From Pimelobacter simplex (GTDB lineage Bacteria > Actinomycetota > Actinomycetes > Propionibacteriales > Nocardioidaceae): a DNA stretch of 64,000 nucleotides. The stretch is taken from the NCBI RefSeq assembly GCF_900114845.1, contig NZ_FOUK01000001.1, positions 1 to 64,000 of the forward strand, given 5' to 3'. How positions within the stretch are numbered: the first letter of the stretch is position 1; each line of letters begins with the position of its first letter. Under the pieces are notes generated by a model. The model was not told the DNA's origin. It saw only the letters and a program-made list of their open reading frames with translations, and made no database searches. Positions 51,123-58,651 of the stretch are shown here, piece by piece. The position numbers and the translations under genes are program-made.

Positions 51123-52262
51123 ATGAGCGGACGGGGGAGGGCCTGGGGGTGGGCGGCCGCGCTGCGCGGCGGCTCGACGACCCCGTGGCAGGCCTGGGCC
51201 GAGGACGGCGTCGGCGAGCCCTTCGCCGAACGACTTCCCGGCGCCCAGCAGCTCGCGCTGCTGCGCCGGCTCAACGTCCACGCCGCAGCCGCCGGCCGCA
51301 CGGTCCCGGCCGCGACCGCGGCGCGGATCCTCGCGGCCGGCGTCTCCGGACGCGGCCGCAGCGACCTGCCCATCGCCGGCGTCGACGACGAGCGCTTCGG
51401 CCCGCGCCCGGTCGACCCCGACACCCTCCCCGACGACGAGCTGCTGCGGGTCGCCTCGGCGCTCATCGCCGACGACGTCGCCGCGACGGCCGGCGAGCCC
51501 GCGCCGGAGCGGTCCCTGATCGAGCGGGCCCGGGCGGTCCGCCGCCCGTGGGTGCGCTCGTTCGTGATCGTCGGCATGCAGTGGCGGGCCGACGCCGTCC
51601 GCGCCGAGCTGGTCGCGCACGGGCACCGTCCGGGCGGGCGCCGGCCCACGGCGTACCTGCTCGCCGACGACCTCGGCACCGTCCTCGCCCAGGCCTGGAC
51701 CGCGCGCTCCTTCGACCAGGGCGGCGTCACCTGGCGCCACTTCCTGCGCTCGTTCGCCGGTGCCGGGCACCTGCCTCCGCGCGCCGACCTGGCCCGGATG
51801 GCCCGCTCCGCCGCCCACAAGTACGGCGCCGGCAACGTCCGCGTCGTCCTCGACCCCGCGCTGCTCGCCGACGAGCTCGGCGTGCGCGCCATCGCCGGAC
51901 CGCCCCACCTCGGCGCCCACGCCGTCGACCTCGTCCGCCGCGTCGGCGAGCCGCTCGGCCTGCTCGTCGCCAACGACGCCCGTCCCGGTCTGCTCCTCGA
52001 CACCCTCGGCGTCCGGCTGGCCGGCCAGGGCGGTCCCGCGCCGACCGTGACGCCGCGCTGGGCCGGTTGGCTGAGCTCGGAGGCCGAGCGAACGCGCCAC
52101 GAGATCGCCGCGGCTGGCTACCCTGTGCTCGGCGACCTCGACCAGCTGCTGCCGCGTCCCCTCGGGACCGACGGCGTCCTCCCGGTCGATGCCGAGGTGC
52201 TCTCCCTGGCGCTGGGACTGCTCCTGACCCCCGTGACGGCGCCGGTGCAGGAGGAAGGGTGA
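51123..52262 (+). CDS. Unknown protein coupled to a sulfotransferase-like gene
   Basis: 379 residues from ATG 51123, with TACGGT 7 bases upstream (leaderless). I recognise no family. It is cytoplasmic (no signal peptide, no membrane helices), with an ARAVRRPWVRSFVIVGMQWR segment near 145-165, RPTAYLLADDLGTVLAQAW, and a late LGLLVANDARPGLLLDTLGV and LSSEAERTRHEIAAAGYPVL. Alternating beta/alpha patterns suggest an alpha/beta enzyme or nucleotide-related fold. Its stop overlaps the GTG of the sulfotransferase-like gene (GTGA), which suggests a shared pathway, perhaps preparing or recognising the acceptor (inference). Confidence 0.7.
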   Translation: MSGRGRAWGWAAALRGGSTTPWQAWAEDGVGEPFAERLPGAQQLALLRRLNVHAAAAGRTVPAATAARILAAGVSGRGRSDLPIAGVDDERFGPRPVDPDTLPDDELLRVASALIADDVAATAGEPAPERSLIERARAVRRPWVRSFVIVGMQWRADAVRAELVAHGHRPGGRRPTAYLLADDLGTVLAQAWTARSFDQGGVTWRHFLRSFAGAGHLPPRADLARMARSAAHKYGAGNVRVVLDPALLADELGVRAIAGPPHLGAHAVDLVRRVGEPLGLLVANDARPGLLLDTLGVRLAGQGGPAPTVTPRWAGWLSSEAERTRHEIAAAGYPVLGDLDQLLPRPLGTDGVLPVDAEVLSLALGLLLTPVTAPVQEEG

Positions 52263-53497
52263 GTCGGCGGGTCCTGCTGCACGTCGGTACGCCGAAGACC
52301 GGCACGTCGTACCTCCAGGACGTGCTGTTCCAGAACCGGCCGCGCCTCCTCAAGCAGGGCGTGAGCTACCCGGCCGACCGCTTCGACGCCCACTTCCTCG
52401 CCGCGCTCGACCTGATGCGGCTGCGCTGGGGCGGGCTCGAGGGTGAGGCCGTCGGCTCCTGGGACCGGCTCGCCGCCCAGGTCCGCGAGCACGACGGCAC
52501 GTCGATCATCAGCCACGAGATCCTCGCGACGGCCTCGCGCACCCAGGTGGCCCGCGCGCTCGCCTCGCTCGGGCACCGTCCTGGCGGCGACACCAGCGAC
52601 GGCGGCACCGAGGTGCACCTGATCGTCTCGGTGCGCGACCTGGTCCGGCAGATCCCCGCCGAGTGGCAGGAGAACGTCAAGCACCGCGCGGGCTTCGGCT
52701 TCGGCCGCTTCCTCGAGCTCATCCAGGACCCCGACCGCGGGCACCGCGTGGGCGCGTGGTTCTGGGGCGTCCAGGAGATCCCCGACATCCTCGCCCGCTG
52801 GGGTGCCGACCTGCCGCCCGAGCGCGTGCACCTGGTCACCGTGCCGCCCGCCGGTGGGCCGCCCGACCTGCTCTGGCGCCGGTTCAGCGAGGCCTTCGAC
52901 CTCGACCGGCTCGACCTCGAGCTCACCACCGAGCGCGCCAACCCGAGCCTCGGCGTCCCCGAGTCGGCGCTGCTGCGGCGGATCAATCGCGTCGCCGCTC
53001 GCGACCTGCCGCCCCAGCACTACCGCCCGCTCGTGCGCGAGCTGCTCGCCCACCAGACGCTCTCGAAGCGCACCAAGTCCGCGCGCCTGGGCCTGCCGCC
53101 CGACCAGTTCCCCTGGGTGCACGCGCTCACCGACAGCTGGATCACCGAGCTCACCGAGCGCGGGTACGACGTCGTCGGCGACCTCGAGGACCTGCGCGGC
53201 GCCCCCGCGCCCACCCGCAAGTGGGTCGACCCGGACGCCCCGCCGGAGCGTCAGGTGGCCGCGGCCGCCGTCGACGCGATCCGGGCGCTGCTGCTCGAGA
53301 ACGCCAAGACCGAGACCGAGAACGAGCGGCTCCGCGCCAAGCTCGACGAGGCTCGCCGCGACCTGGTCCGGGCCCGCACCCCGCGCCTGCTCCGCTCGAT
53401 GGAGTGGACCGTCGAGCGGCTCGAGGCCAGCCCGCCCGGCCGCAAGGCGCTCGGCGCCTACCGCGCGGCGCGCGGCAGGAACTCGCGCCCGGCGTAG
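52259..53497 (+). CDS. Sulfotransferase-like protein with coiled-coil tail
   Basis: 412 residues from GTG 52259, with GGAGGAAG just upstream. The N-terminus LLHVGTPKTGTSYLQDVLF is a 5'-phosphosulfate-binding loop (PKTGTS), and IVSVRDLVRQIPAEWQE supplies the 3'-phosphate-binding Arg/Ser region, as in sulfotransferase_1-like proteins. An internal SIISHEILA probably carries the general base His/Glu. After about residue 320 a polar linker leads to a coiled coil (ALLLENAKTETENERLRAKL). It likely transfers sulfate from PAPS to an unknown acceptor. The last 40 bases overlap the convergent EcsC gene. Confidence 0.8.
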   Translation: MSRRVLLHVGTPKTGTSYLQDVLFQNRPRLLKQGVSYPADRFDAHFLAALDLMRLRWGGLEGEAVGSWDRLAAQVREHDGTSIISHEILATASRTQVARALASLGHRPGGDTSDGGTEVHLIVSVRDLVRQIPAEWQENVKHRAGFGFGRFLELIQDPDRGHRVGAWFWGVQEIPDILARWGADLPPERVHLVTVPPAGGPPDLLWRRFSEAFDLDRLDLELTTERANPSLGVPESALLRRINRVAARDLPPQHYRPLVRELLAHQTLSKRTKSARLGLPPDQFPWVHALTDSWITELTERGYDVVGDLEDLRGAPAPTRKWVDPDAPPERQVAAAAVDAIRALLLENAKTETENERLRAKLDEARRDLVRARTPRLLRSMEWTVERLEASPPGRKALGAYRAARGRNSRPA

Positions 53498-54171
53498 CGC
53501 CCCACCCGCCAGGTGCTCCACGCGTCGGCGACCCCGCCGACCGCGCCGCCGACGAGCGGCACCCGCTTGCCGATGGTCGTCACCATCCGCTTGCCGACGA
53601 CCCGGCCGACCAGCTCGCCCGCGAGGACCGCCGACACCGTGCGGTCGAGCGTCGGGTCGTGGTGCGGCGCGGTCGCGATCGCCATCGGCGGCGCCGGGAC
53701 CTGGTGCCGCTTGACCATCTTGGTGACGACGTCCTCGCCGAGGATGCAGACCAGGATCGCGTTGCGCACCCGCGGGTCGTCGAGGTCGTGTCCGCGCAGG
53801 TGGGCGATCCCGGCGACCATCCGGCACTGGATCAGCGCCAGGCCGGCGATGCTCGCCGGCGCCACGACCGTCGCGGTGATCAGGCCGCCGAGGTTGGTCG
53901 CCAGGCCCTCGACGCCGGCGTACGCGACGTGGTTCTCGATCACCTCGCGGATCGCCTTGTCGACGTTGCCGCGCTGCTCGCGCAGCTGCTCGTCGGCCGC
54001 CGCGGCTGCCGGGGGCAGCGGCCCGACCCCCTGGATGGCGCGGTGCAGCGCCTCGCGCACGAACGACTGCGTCAGCCCCGGCGCCAGCTGGACCGCGCGC
54101 GGCGCGAGCTGACGGGCGGCCTCGACGGCGAGGCCCTTCGTGAGTCCGGACGGCTTGAGACGCGGTGCCAT
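53458..54171 (-). CDS. EcsC family protein
   Basis: 237 residues. The EcsC pattern is seen in VDKAIREVIENHVAYAGVEG, LGGLITATVVAPASIAGLAL, IQCRMVAGIAHLRGHDLDD, RVRNAILVCILGEDVVTKMV, and the Gly-rich RVPLVGGAVGGVADAWSTW near the C-terminus. The family was named from a Bacillus ABC-transporter operon (ecsABC), but isolated EcsC proteins have no defined role; membrane association through Gly/Ala helices is likely. It overlaps the sulfotransferase-like gene 3' end by 40 bases and is divergent from aat, with 23 bases between starts. Confidence 0.83.
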   Translation of the reverse strand: MAPRLKPSGLTKGLAVEAARQLAPRAVQLAPGLTQSFVREALHRAIQGVGPLPPAAAAADEQLREQRGNVDKAIREVIENHVAYAGVEGLATNLGGLITATVVAPASIAGLALIQCRMVAGIAHLRGHDLDDPRVRNAILVCILGEDVVTKMVKRHQVPAPPMAIATAPHHDPTLDRTVSAVLAGELVGRVVGKRMVTTIGKRVPLVGGAVGGVADAWSTWRVGRYAGREFLPRAAR

Positions 54172-54194
54172 GGCTCAATCCTAGGATTCGGTCC

Positions 54195-54965
54195 ATGCCC
54201 GTCGAGCCGCCTGCGTCACCCTGGGCCTTCCCGAGCCGTGCGGAGCTCGCCGCGCTGCCCGTCGTCGGCCCGGACCCCGACGACGAGCCCGACGAGCCCG
54301 ATGACGAGCCCGGCGGTCTGGACCAGCCCGACGACGGCACGCACGACGCCAGCGACCTCGTCGCGATCGGCGCCGACCTCGCCCCCGGGACCCTCCTGGC
54401 GGCCTACCGCGCCGGGCTCTTCCCGATGCCCGAAGGCCGCTCGATCGGCTGGTGGTGCCCGGCCTACCGCGGCGTGCTGCCCCTCGACGAGCTGCGCGTC
54501 TCGCGCTCCCTGCGGCGCTCGGTGCGGCGCTTCGAGATCCGGATCGACACCGCGTTCGACGAGGTCGTCGCCGCCTGCGCCGACCCGCGCCGTCCGCACG
54601 GGTGGATCGACCGCCGGATCGCCCGCGCGTACGGCGATCTGCACCGTCTGGGCTGGGCGCACTCGGTCGAGACGTGGCAGGACGGGCGTCTCGTCGGTGG
54701 CCTGTACGGCGTCGCCGTGGGCGGTCTGTTCGCGGGCGAGTCGATGTTCCACCACGTCACCGACGCCTCCAAGGTCGCGCTCGTCGGCCTGGTCGAGAGC
54801 CTCTCCGGCGACGCCGACGGTGCCGCGGGACGCCGCCTGATCGACGTCCAGTGGGCCACCCGGCACCTCTCCGGACTCGGTGTGCGCGAGATCACCCGGG
54901 CCGAGTACGCCGCCCGCCTGGCCCGCCTGGTCGAGGTCCCCCCGGCAGCCTGCTGGCCGTCCTGA
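54195..54965 (+). CDS. aat: Leucyl/phenylalanyl-tRNA-protein transferase
   Basis: 256 residues. Aat signatures: LVAIGADLAPGTLLAAYRAG, LFPMPEGRSIGWWCPAYRGV, SVRRFEIRIDTAFDEVVAAC, GWIDRRIARAYGDLHRLGWA, HSVETWQDGRLVGGLYGVAV and GGLFAGESMFHHVTDASKVA. It adds Leu or Phe to N-terminal Lys/Arg of proteins, marking them for ClpS/ClpAP decay. The N-terminus carries an acidic insert (DPDDEPDEPDDEPGG). TAGGAT ends 7 bases before ATG 54195, giving a leaderless mRNA. It stands alone, followed by 162 bases before the lipoprotein pair. Confidence 0.92.
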   Translation: MPVEPPASPWAFPSRAELAALPVVGPDPDDEPDEPDDEPGGLDQPDDGTHDASDLVAIGADLAPGTLLAAYRAGLFPMPEGRSIGWWCPAYRGVLPLDELRVSRSLRRSVRRFEIRIDTAFDEVVAACADPRRPHGWIDRRIARAYGDLHRLGWAHSVETWQDGRLVGGLYGVAVGGLFAGESMFHHVTDASKVALVGLVESLSGDADGAAGRRLIDVQWATRHLSGLGVREITRAEYAARLARLVEVPPAACWPS

Positions 54966-55015
54966 GCGACGCCGGGCACCCGTCCGCGTCACGGTCCGGC
55001 TACCAGCAGTTCGCC

Positions 55016-55032
55016 TTCACTGTGAATAGTCT
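55016..55032 (+). promoter_or_regulatory. Putative promoter with TTCAC-T-GTGAA dyad before lipoprotein pair
   Basis: TTCAC (55016-55020), T, GTGAA (55022-55026) is a perfect 5+5 dyad directly followed by TAGTCT (55027-55032), a good -10. About 90 bases of leader would follow to ATG 55128, containing a GCGGCAC/GTGCCGC hairpin (55087-55106) just before the ribosome site AGGAAAGGA. No clear -35 is seen, so the promoter may be activator-dependent. Confidence 0.45.
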
Positions 55033-55127
55033 GAGAGCGACAGGGCAGGGTGACCCCCGGGTCGCCGGCTCGGAAGCGCCCTGTTGGCGGCACGTGTGGG
55101 TGCCGCACCCCTAGGAAAGGAACCGAC

Positions 55128-55565
55128 ATGACCTCCATCAAGCGCCCGCTGGCCGCTGCCGGCGCCGCCGTCCTGATGGGCCTGACGCTCACCGCCTGCG
55201 GTGGCAGCTCCCCGACCGACGCGTCGAAGGACGACTTCTGCGGCAGCTTCAAGGACATCGTCTCCACGACGACCTCCGTCAAGGGCGACGAGCCCAACGA
55301 GGACGAGTGGAAGAAGATCCAGAAGTCCTACGAGGACCTCGGTGAGGTCGGCACGCCCAAGGGCATCGGCGACGACGAGCGCAAGGGCTTCGAGGCCATG
55401 GTCGACGCGATCTCCGGCCTGGACTACAAGGACGCCAAGAAGGCCTTCGGCGACAAGGACGGCTCCAGCTCGGTGCCCGGCGTCTCGAAGGACGACGAGG
55501 ACAACATCGAGAAGTTCACCAAGTACGTCGGCACGACGTGCGCGGACGCCCTCTCCGGCAGCTGA
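55128..55565 (+). CDS. Small Lys/Asp-rich lipoprotein, paralogue A
   Basis: 145 residues from ATG 55128 with AGGAAAGGA. Lipoprotein signal (LAAAGAAVLMGLTLTAC), then a soluble helical domain rich in Lys, Asp and Glu (EDEWKKIQKSYEDLGEVGTP, DDERKGFEAMVDAISGLDYK) and a Cys near the end (TTCADALSGS) that may pair with FCGSF near residue 38. The Lys-rich composition against a GC-rich background, together with a strong ribosome site, suggests high expression. Function unknown, outer face of the membrane. The tandem neighbour is a clear paralogue. Confidence 0.8.
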   Translation: MTSIKRPLAAAGAAVLMGLTLTACGGSSPTDASKDDFCGSFKDIVSTTTSVKGDEPNEDEWKKIQKSYEDLGEVGTPKGIGDDERKGFEAMVDAISGLDYKDAKKAFGDKDGSSSVPGVSKDDEDNIEKFTKYVGTTCADALSGS

Positions 55566-55621
55566 CCCTCCCCGGCACGGCCACCCCCCAGACCCTGAGC
55601 TCCACCGGAAGGAAACACATC

Positions 55622-56239
55622 ATGCTTCTCCCCAAGCGCCCGCTGGCCACCGCCGGCGCCGCGGTCCTGCTGGCCCTCTCGCTGACCGCCTGCGGCGGCG
55701 ACTCGCCGAGCGACGCGTCCGTCAAGGACTACTGCGACGCCGTCCGCGGCGACACCAACAACGAGGCGTTCGCCAAGGCCCTCGAGGACAAGGACTACGA
55801 CAAGATCGTCGACCTGTTCAAGGAGCAGGCCGAGAAGGTCGAGGAGGTCGGCACGCCGAAGGACATCTCCGACGACGCGCGTGAGGGCTTCGAGATCCAG
55901 CTCGACGCGATCAAGGACATCGACGGCGACGACGTCAAGAAGGCCTTCGAGTCCAACGGCGACTCCGACCCGTTCGAGGACAAGATCTCCAAGGACGACA
56001 AGAAGAAGGTCGAGGCGTACACCAAGTACGAGTCCGAGACCTGCTCCGACGCGGACAGCGTCCCGACCCCGGACGTGCCGACCGAGGTGCCGACCGACGG
56101 TCTGCCCACCGACGGCCTGCCCACCGACGGTCTCCCGACCGACGGCCTGCCGTCCGGCTTCCCGTCGGACCTCCCGACCGACCCGGCCGAGCTCGAGAGC
56201 CTGCTCTCGAACCTCCCCACGGAGATCCCCACCTCCTGA
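55622..56239 (+). CDS. Small lipoprotein, paralogue B, with PTDGL repeats
   Basis: 205 residues from ATG 55622 with GGAAGGA. Same plan as paralogue A: lipobox LTAC, DYCDAVRGDTNNEAFAKALE, EKVEEVGTPKDISDDAREGF, KKVEAYTKYESETCSDADS, aligning closely with A. It adds a 55-residue tail of PTDGL units (four in a row) and a Pro/Leu-rich end (DPAELESLLSNLPTE), a likely wall-spanning stalk. The pair arose by tandem duplication followed by tail gain or loss. A strong hairpin terminator follows 22 bases downstream. Confidence 0.8.
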   Translation: MLLPKRPLATAGAAVLLALSLTACGGDSPSDASVKDYCDAVRGDTNNEAFAKALEDKDYDKIVDLFKEQAEKVEEVGTPKDISDDAREGFEIQLDAIKDIDGDDVKKAFESNGDSDPFEDKISKDDKKKVEAYTKYESETCSDADSVPTPDVPTEVPTDGLPTDGLPTDGLPTDGLPSGFPSDLPTDPAELESLLSNLPTEIPTS

Positions 56240-56260
56240 TCACCAGAACGTCAGAACAAG

Positions 56261-56294
56261 CGACCGGCGCCGCCCACAAGGGCGGCGCCGGTCG
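56261..56294. terminator. Strong 15-bp-stem terminator after the lipoprotein pair
   Basis: CGACCGGCGCCGCCC (56261-56275), ACAA loop, GGGCGGCGCCGGTCG (56280-56294) form a perfect 15-bp stem with a 4-base loop. It begins 22 bases after the paralogue B stop and is followed on the minus strand by the rhodanese gene, so it may stop transcription from both sides. There is no T-run. Confidence 0.78.
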
Positions 56295-56318
56295 TGCGTG
56301 CTGGGCGTTCTGCGCGAA

Positions 56319-56384
56319 GTGCGCCGGTTGCGGGGTCGAGGTGCGCGGGTTGCGGGCTCGAGGTGCGCGGGTTGCGGGCGCGCT
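56319..56384. repeat. 22-bp tandem repeat, three copies
   Basis: Three adjacent 22-bp units start at 56319, 56341 and 56363; unit 2 is GTGCGCGGGTTGCGGGCTCG plus AG, and the others differ by a few bases each. They fill the space between the terminator and the rhodanese stop. A variable-number tract is likely; it codes for nothing in a sensible frame. Confidence 0.7.
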
Positions 56385-56722
56385 CAGATGACCTGGGGCG
56401 GCTGACCGGAGTCGGCGACCATCGCCCGCCCGGCCCGCTCCCAGCCCATCATCCCGTCGACGAGGTTCACGACGTCGTACCCCTGCTGGGCGAGGTAGGC
56501 CACGGCGCGCGCCGAGCGCCCGCCGGCCTTGCACACGACCAGCGTCTGCGGCGCCTCGAGCTCGACGAACTCACCGAGCCGCGCCGGGAGCTCCATCAGG
56601 GGGATGTGGACCGCGCCGTCGATGTGGCCGGCGGCCCACTCGTCGTCCTCGCGGACGTCGAGCACGACCAGGTCCGGTGGCAGCGGGTCGGGGACGCCGT
56701 CGATCTCGACCGAAGGGATCAT
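56384..56722 (-). CDS. Rhodanese-like domain protein
   Basis: 112 residues, a single rhodanese domain. VVLDVREDDEWAAGHIDGAV, HIPLMELPARL and the active-site loop VVCKAGGRSARAVAYLAQQG with a Cys persulfide site (C64) are diagnostic of the single-domain PspE/GlpE type. It probably moves sulfane sulfur in the cytoplasm. Its start overlaps the LysR gene stop by ATGA (56719-56722), so the two are co-translated. The link between a sulfurtransferase and an exporter-controlling LysR may point to a sulfur compound or amino acid stress (inference). Confidence 0.88.
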   Translation of the reverse strand: MIPSVEIDGVPDPLPPDLVVLDVREDDEWAAGHIDGAVHIPLMELPARLGEFVELEAPQTLVVCKAGGRSARAVAYLAQQGYDVVNLVDGMMGWERAGRAMVADSGQPPQVI

Positions 56723-57636
56723 GACTCCACCTTAGAGAGCCCCGCGGCGACGGCGTGCAGCGCGGCCGCGACCGCCTCGACGGCCGGCGTGCGGACCTGC
56801 CGGGTGACCAGGTAGACCTCCCGGCCCAGCGGCGCCTCCGCCGGACGACGGACGGCGAGCCCGGCGCCGCCGTGGGCGAGGACCAGCTCCGGCAGCAGCG
56901 CCCCGGCGCCCGCGGTGCGCACCATCGCGAGCTGGATCAGGAAGTCGTCGGAGCTGTAGCGGACGTCGGGCTCGAAGCCGCCGTACTGGCGGCAGGCGCG
57001 CAGCTGCATCGACCGGTGCCCCGTCCCCGGCTGGCAGCCGGCCCAGGCGAGGCCGGCGAGCCGGCTCAGGGGGACCTCGGCGGCGCCGGCCTCCGGGTGG
57101 TCGGGCGGGAGGACGACGCGCAGGCCCTCGCGCAGCAGCCGCTCGCGGCGCAGGTCGGCGTGGACGGGGCGCGGCAGGTCGTCGTACTCGTCCCCGATGG
57201 CGACGTCGTACTGGTGCAGGCGCAGCGCCGGGACCGCCTGCTCGACCTCGGCCTCGACCACCTCGACCCGGATGTCGGGATCGCTGGCGGCGAGCGCGCG
57301 GACCGCGGGCGCGACGATGCTGAGCGCCGCGGTCTGGAAGGCCGAGACCCGGACGGCGCCCGCCGCGCGCCCGGCGGCGGCCGTGGCGAGGTCGGCCTCG
57401 GCCGCCTCGACGCCCTCGAGCAGTGCGATCGCGTGCCGGACCAGCACCTGTCCGGCGTCGGTGAGCCGGACGTTGCGCCCGGTCCGCTCGAGGAGGGCGG
57501 TGCCCGCCTCGCGCTCGAGGACGGCGAGCTGCTGGGAGACCGCGCTGGGGGAGTAGCCGAGCGCCCGGGCCGCCGCGTGGACCGTGCCGCGCCCGTGCAC
57601 CTCGCGCAGCAGGCGGAGGCGGTGGAGGTCGAGCAT
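56719..57636 (-). CDS. LysR family transcriptional regulator
   Basis: 305 residues. The HTH reads LHRLRLLREVHGRGTVHAAA, RALGYSPSAVSQQLAVLERE, then TALLERTGRNVRLTDAGQVL, typical of LysR. The effector domain follows (VRVSAFQTAALSIVAPAVRA onwards). It is divergent from an EamA exporter with 40 bases between starts, the usual LysR-target arrangement. TGTTC-N9-GAACA (57638-57656) overlaps its own -10-like GATAAT/TAATGT, implying autorepression. Co-translated with the rhodanese gene downstream. The effector may be an amino acid or its analogue, as EamA proteins often export those (inference). Confidence 0.88.
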   Translation of the reverse strand: MLDLHRLRLLREVHGRGTVHAAARALGYSPSAVSQQLAVLEREAGTALLERTGRNVRLTDAGQVLVRHAIALLEGVEAAEADLATAAAGRAAGAVRVSAFQTAALSIVAPAVRALAASDPDIRVEVVEAEVEQAVPALRLHQYDVAIGDEYDDLPRPVHADLRRERLLREGLRVVLPPDHPEAGAAEVPLSRLAGLAWAGCQPGTGHRSMQLRACRQYGGFEPDVRYSSDDFLIQLAMVRTAGAGALLPELVLAHGGAGLAVRRPAEAPLGREVYLVTRQVRTPAVEAVAAALHAVAAGLSKVES

Positions 57637-57637
57637 C

Positions 57638-57656
57638 TGTTCACATTATCCGAACA
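57638..57656. promoter_or_regulatory. LysR binding box between lysR and eamA genes
   Basis: TGTTC, 9 bases, GAACA is a perfect 5+5 inverted repeat fitting the LysR T-N11-A box. It starts one base upstream of the lysR start codon and its centre contains the minus-strand GATAAT/TAATGT -10-like sequences. Activation of the divergent exporter from this site is plausible. Confidence 0.6.
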
Positions 57657-57676
57657 ATCATGTGCACGAAGCCGTG

Positions 57677-58651
57677 ATGGACCTGAACGTTCCTGGCCCG
57701 GACCATGGAGGGGTGGGACGCCTCTACTGCTTGCTCTCCGCCGTCGGGTTCGGCCTGATGGCGGTCTTCGCCAAGTCCGCCTACGCGGCCGGCGTCTCGG
57801 TCGACGGCCTGCTCGTCGTCCGCTTCGGGCTGGCCGCCGCCGTCCTGCTCGCGGTCGCCGCCGGCACCGGCGCGCTGCGCCGGCTGAGCCGCCGCGCGGT
57901 CCTGGTCGGGCTCGGCATGGGCGTCTTCGGGTACGCCGTCCAGGCGAGCCTCTACTTCTCCGCGCTCCGCCGCCTCGACGCCGCGCTCGTCGCGCTGATC
58001 CTCTACGTCTACCCGGCGCTGGTCATGCTCGTCGCCGTCCTCACCCGGCGCGAGCCGGTCTCCCCGCGCCGGGTCGCCGCCCTCCTCGTCGCGCTCGCGG
58101 GGATCGGCCTGGTCCTCGTCGGCGCGGGCGCGGCGAGCGGCGGGCTCGACGTCCGCGGGGCCCTGCTGGCGCTCGGCGCGGCGCTCACCTACACCGGCTA
58201 CATCGTGGTCGGCGACCGCTTCACCGACGGCGCCCCGCCGCTCGCCCTGGCCGCCGTCATCTGCGCCGGCGCCACGGCCGCCCTCCTCGTCGTCGGCGGC
58301 GTCCGCGGCGGCACCGCGCTCGACTTCACCGCGACCGGCTGGCTCTGGCTCACCGCGATCGCCCTGGTCAGCACGGTCGGCTCGATGCTGCTGTTCTTCG
58401 CCGGCATGGCGCGCGTCGGCCCGTCCACGGCCGCCATCCTGTCGATCCTGGAGCCGGTCGTGACGGTGGTCAGCGCGGCCGTGATGTTCGGCGAGCTGCT
58501 CACCGCCGTGCAGGTCGCGGGTGGGGCGCTGGTGCTGGCGGCGGTGGTGCTGGTGCGGCAGCCGCGCGAGGACGCGCCTCGGGAGCGGGTGCGCCCCTAC
58601 TTCAACAGCTTGCTCATCCGCCGGTCGGCCAGCGGCTTGCCGCCCGTCTGA
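57677..58651 (+). CDS. EamA/DMT family exporter
   Basis: 324 residues from ATG 57677; a GTG at 57713 starting VGRLYCLLSAVGFGLMAVFA is the alternative. Two EamA repeats with about ten helices in total: LLSAVGFGLMAVFAKSAYAA, FGYAVQASLYFSALRRLDAA, LVALILYVYPALVMLVAVLT in the first half and LLALGAALTYTGYIVVGDRF, LLFFAGMARVGPSTAAILSI, LEPVVTVVSAAVMFGELLTA in the second. DMT exporters move amino acids or drugs. It is controlled from the divergent lysR. The C-terminal 18 residues lie in a 55-base overlap with the convergent glycosylase gene and look less conserved. Confidence 0.87.
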   Translation: MDLNVPGPDHGGVGRLYCLLSAVGFGLMAVFAKSAYAAGVSVDGLLVVRFGLAAAVLLAVAAGTGALRRLSRRAVLVGLGMGVFGYAVQASLYFSALRRLDAALVALILYVYPALVMLVAVLTRREPVSPRRVAALLVALAGIGLVLVGAGAASGGLDVRGALLALGAALTYTGYIVVGDRFTDGAPPLALAAVICAGATAALLVVGGVRGGTALDFTATGWLWLTAIALVSTVGSMLLFFAGMARVGPSTAAILSILEPVVTVVSAAVMFGELLTAVQVAGGALVLAAVVLVRQPREDAPRERVRPYFNSLLIRRSASGLPPV

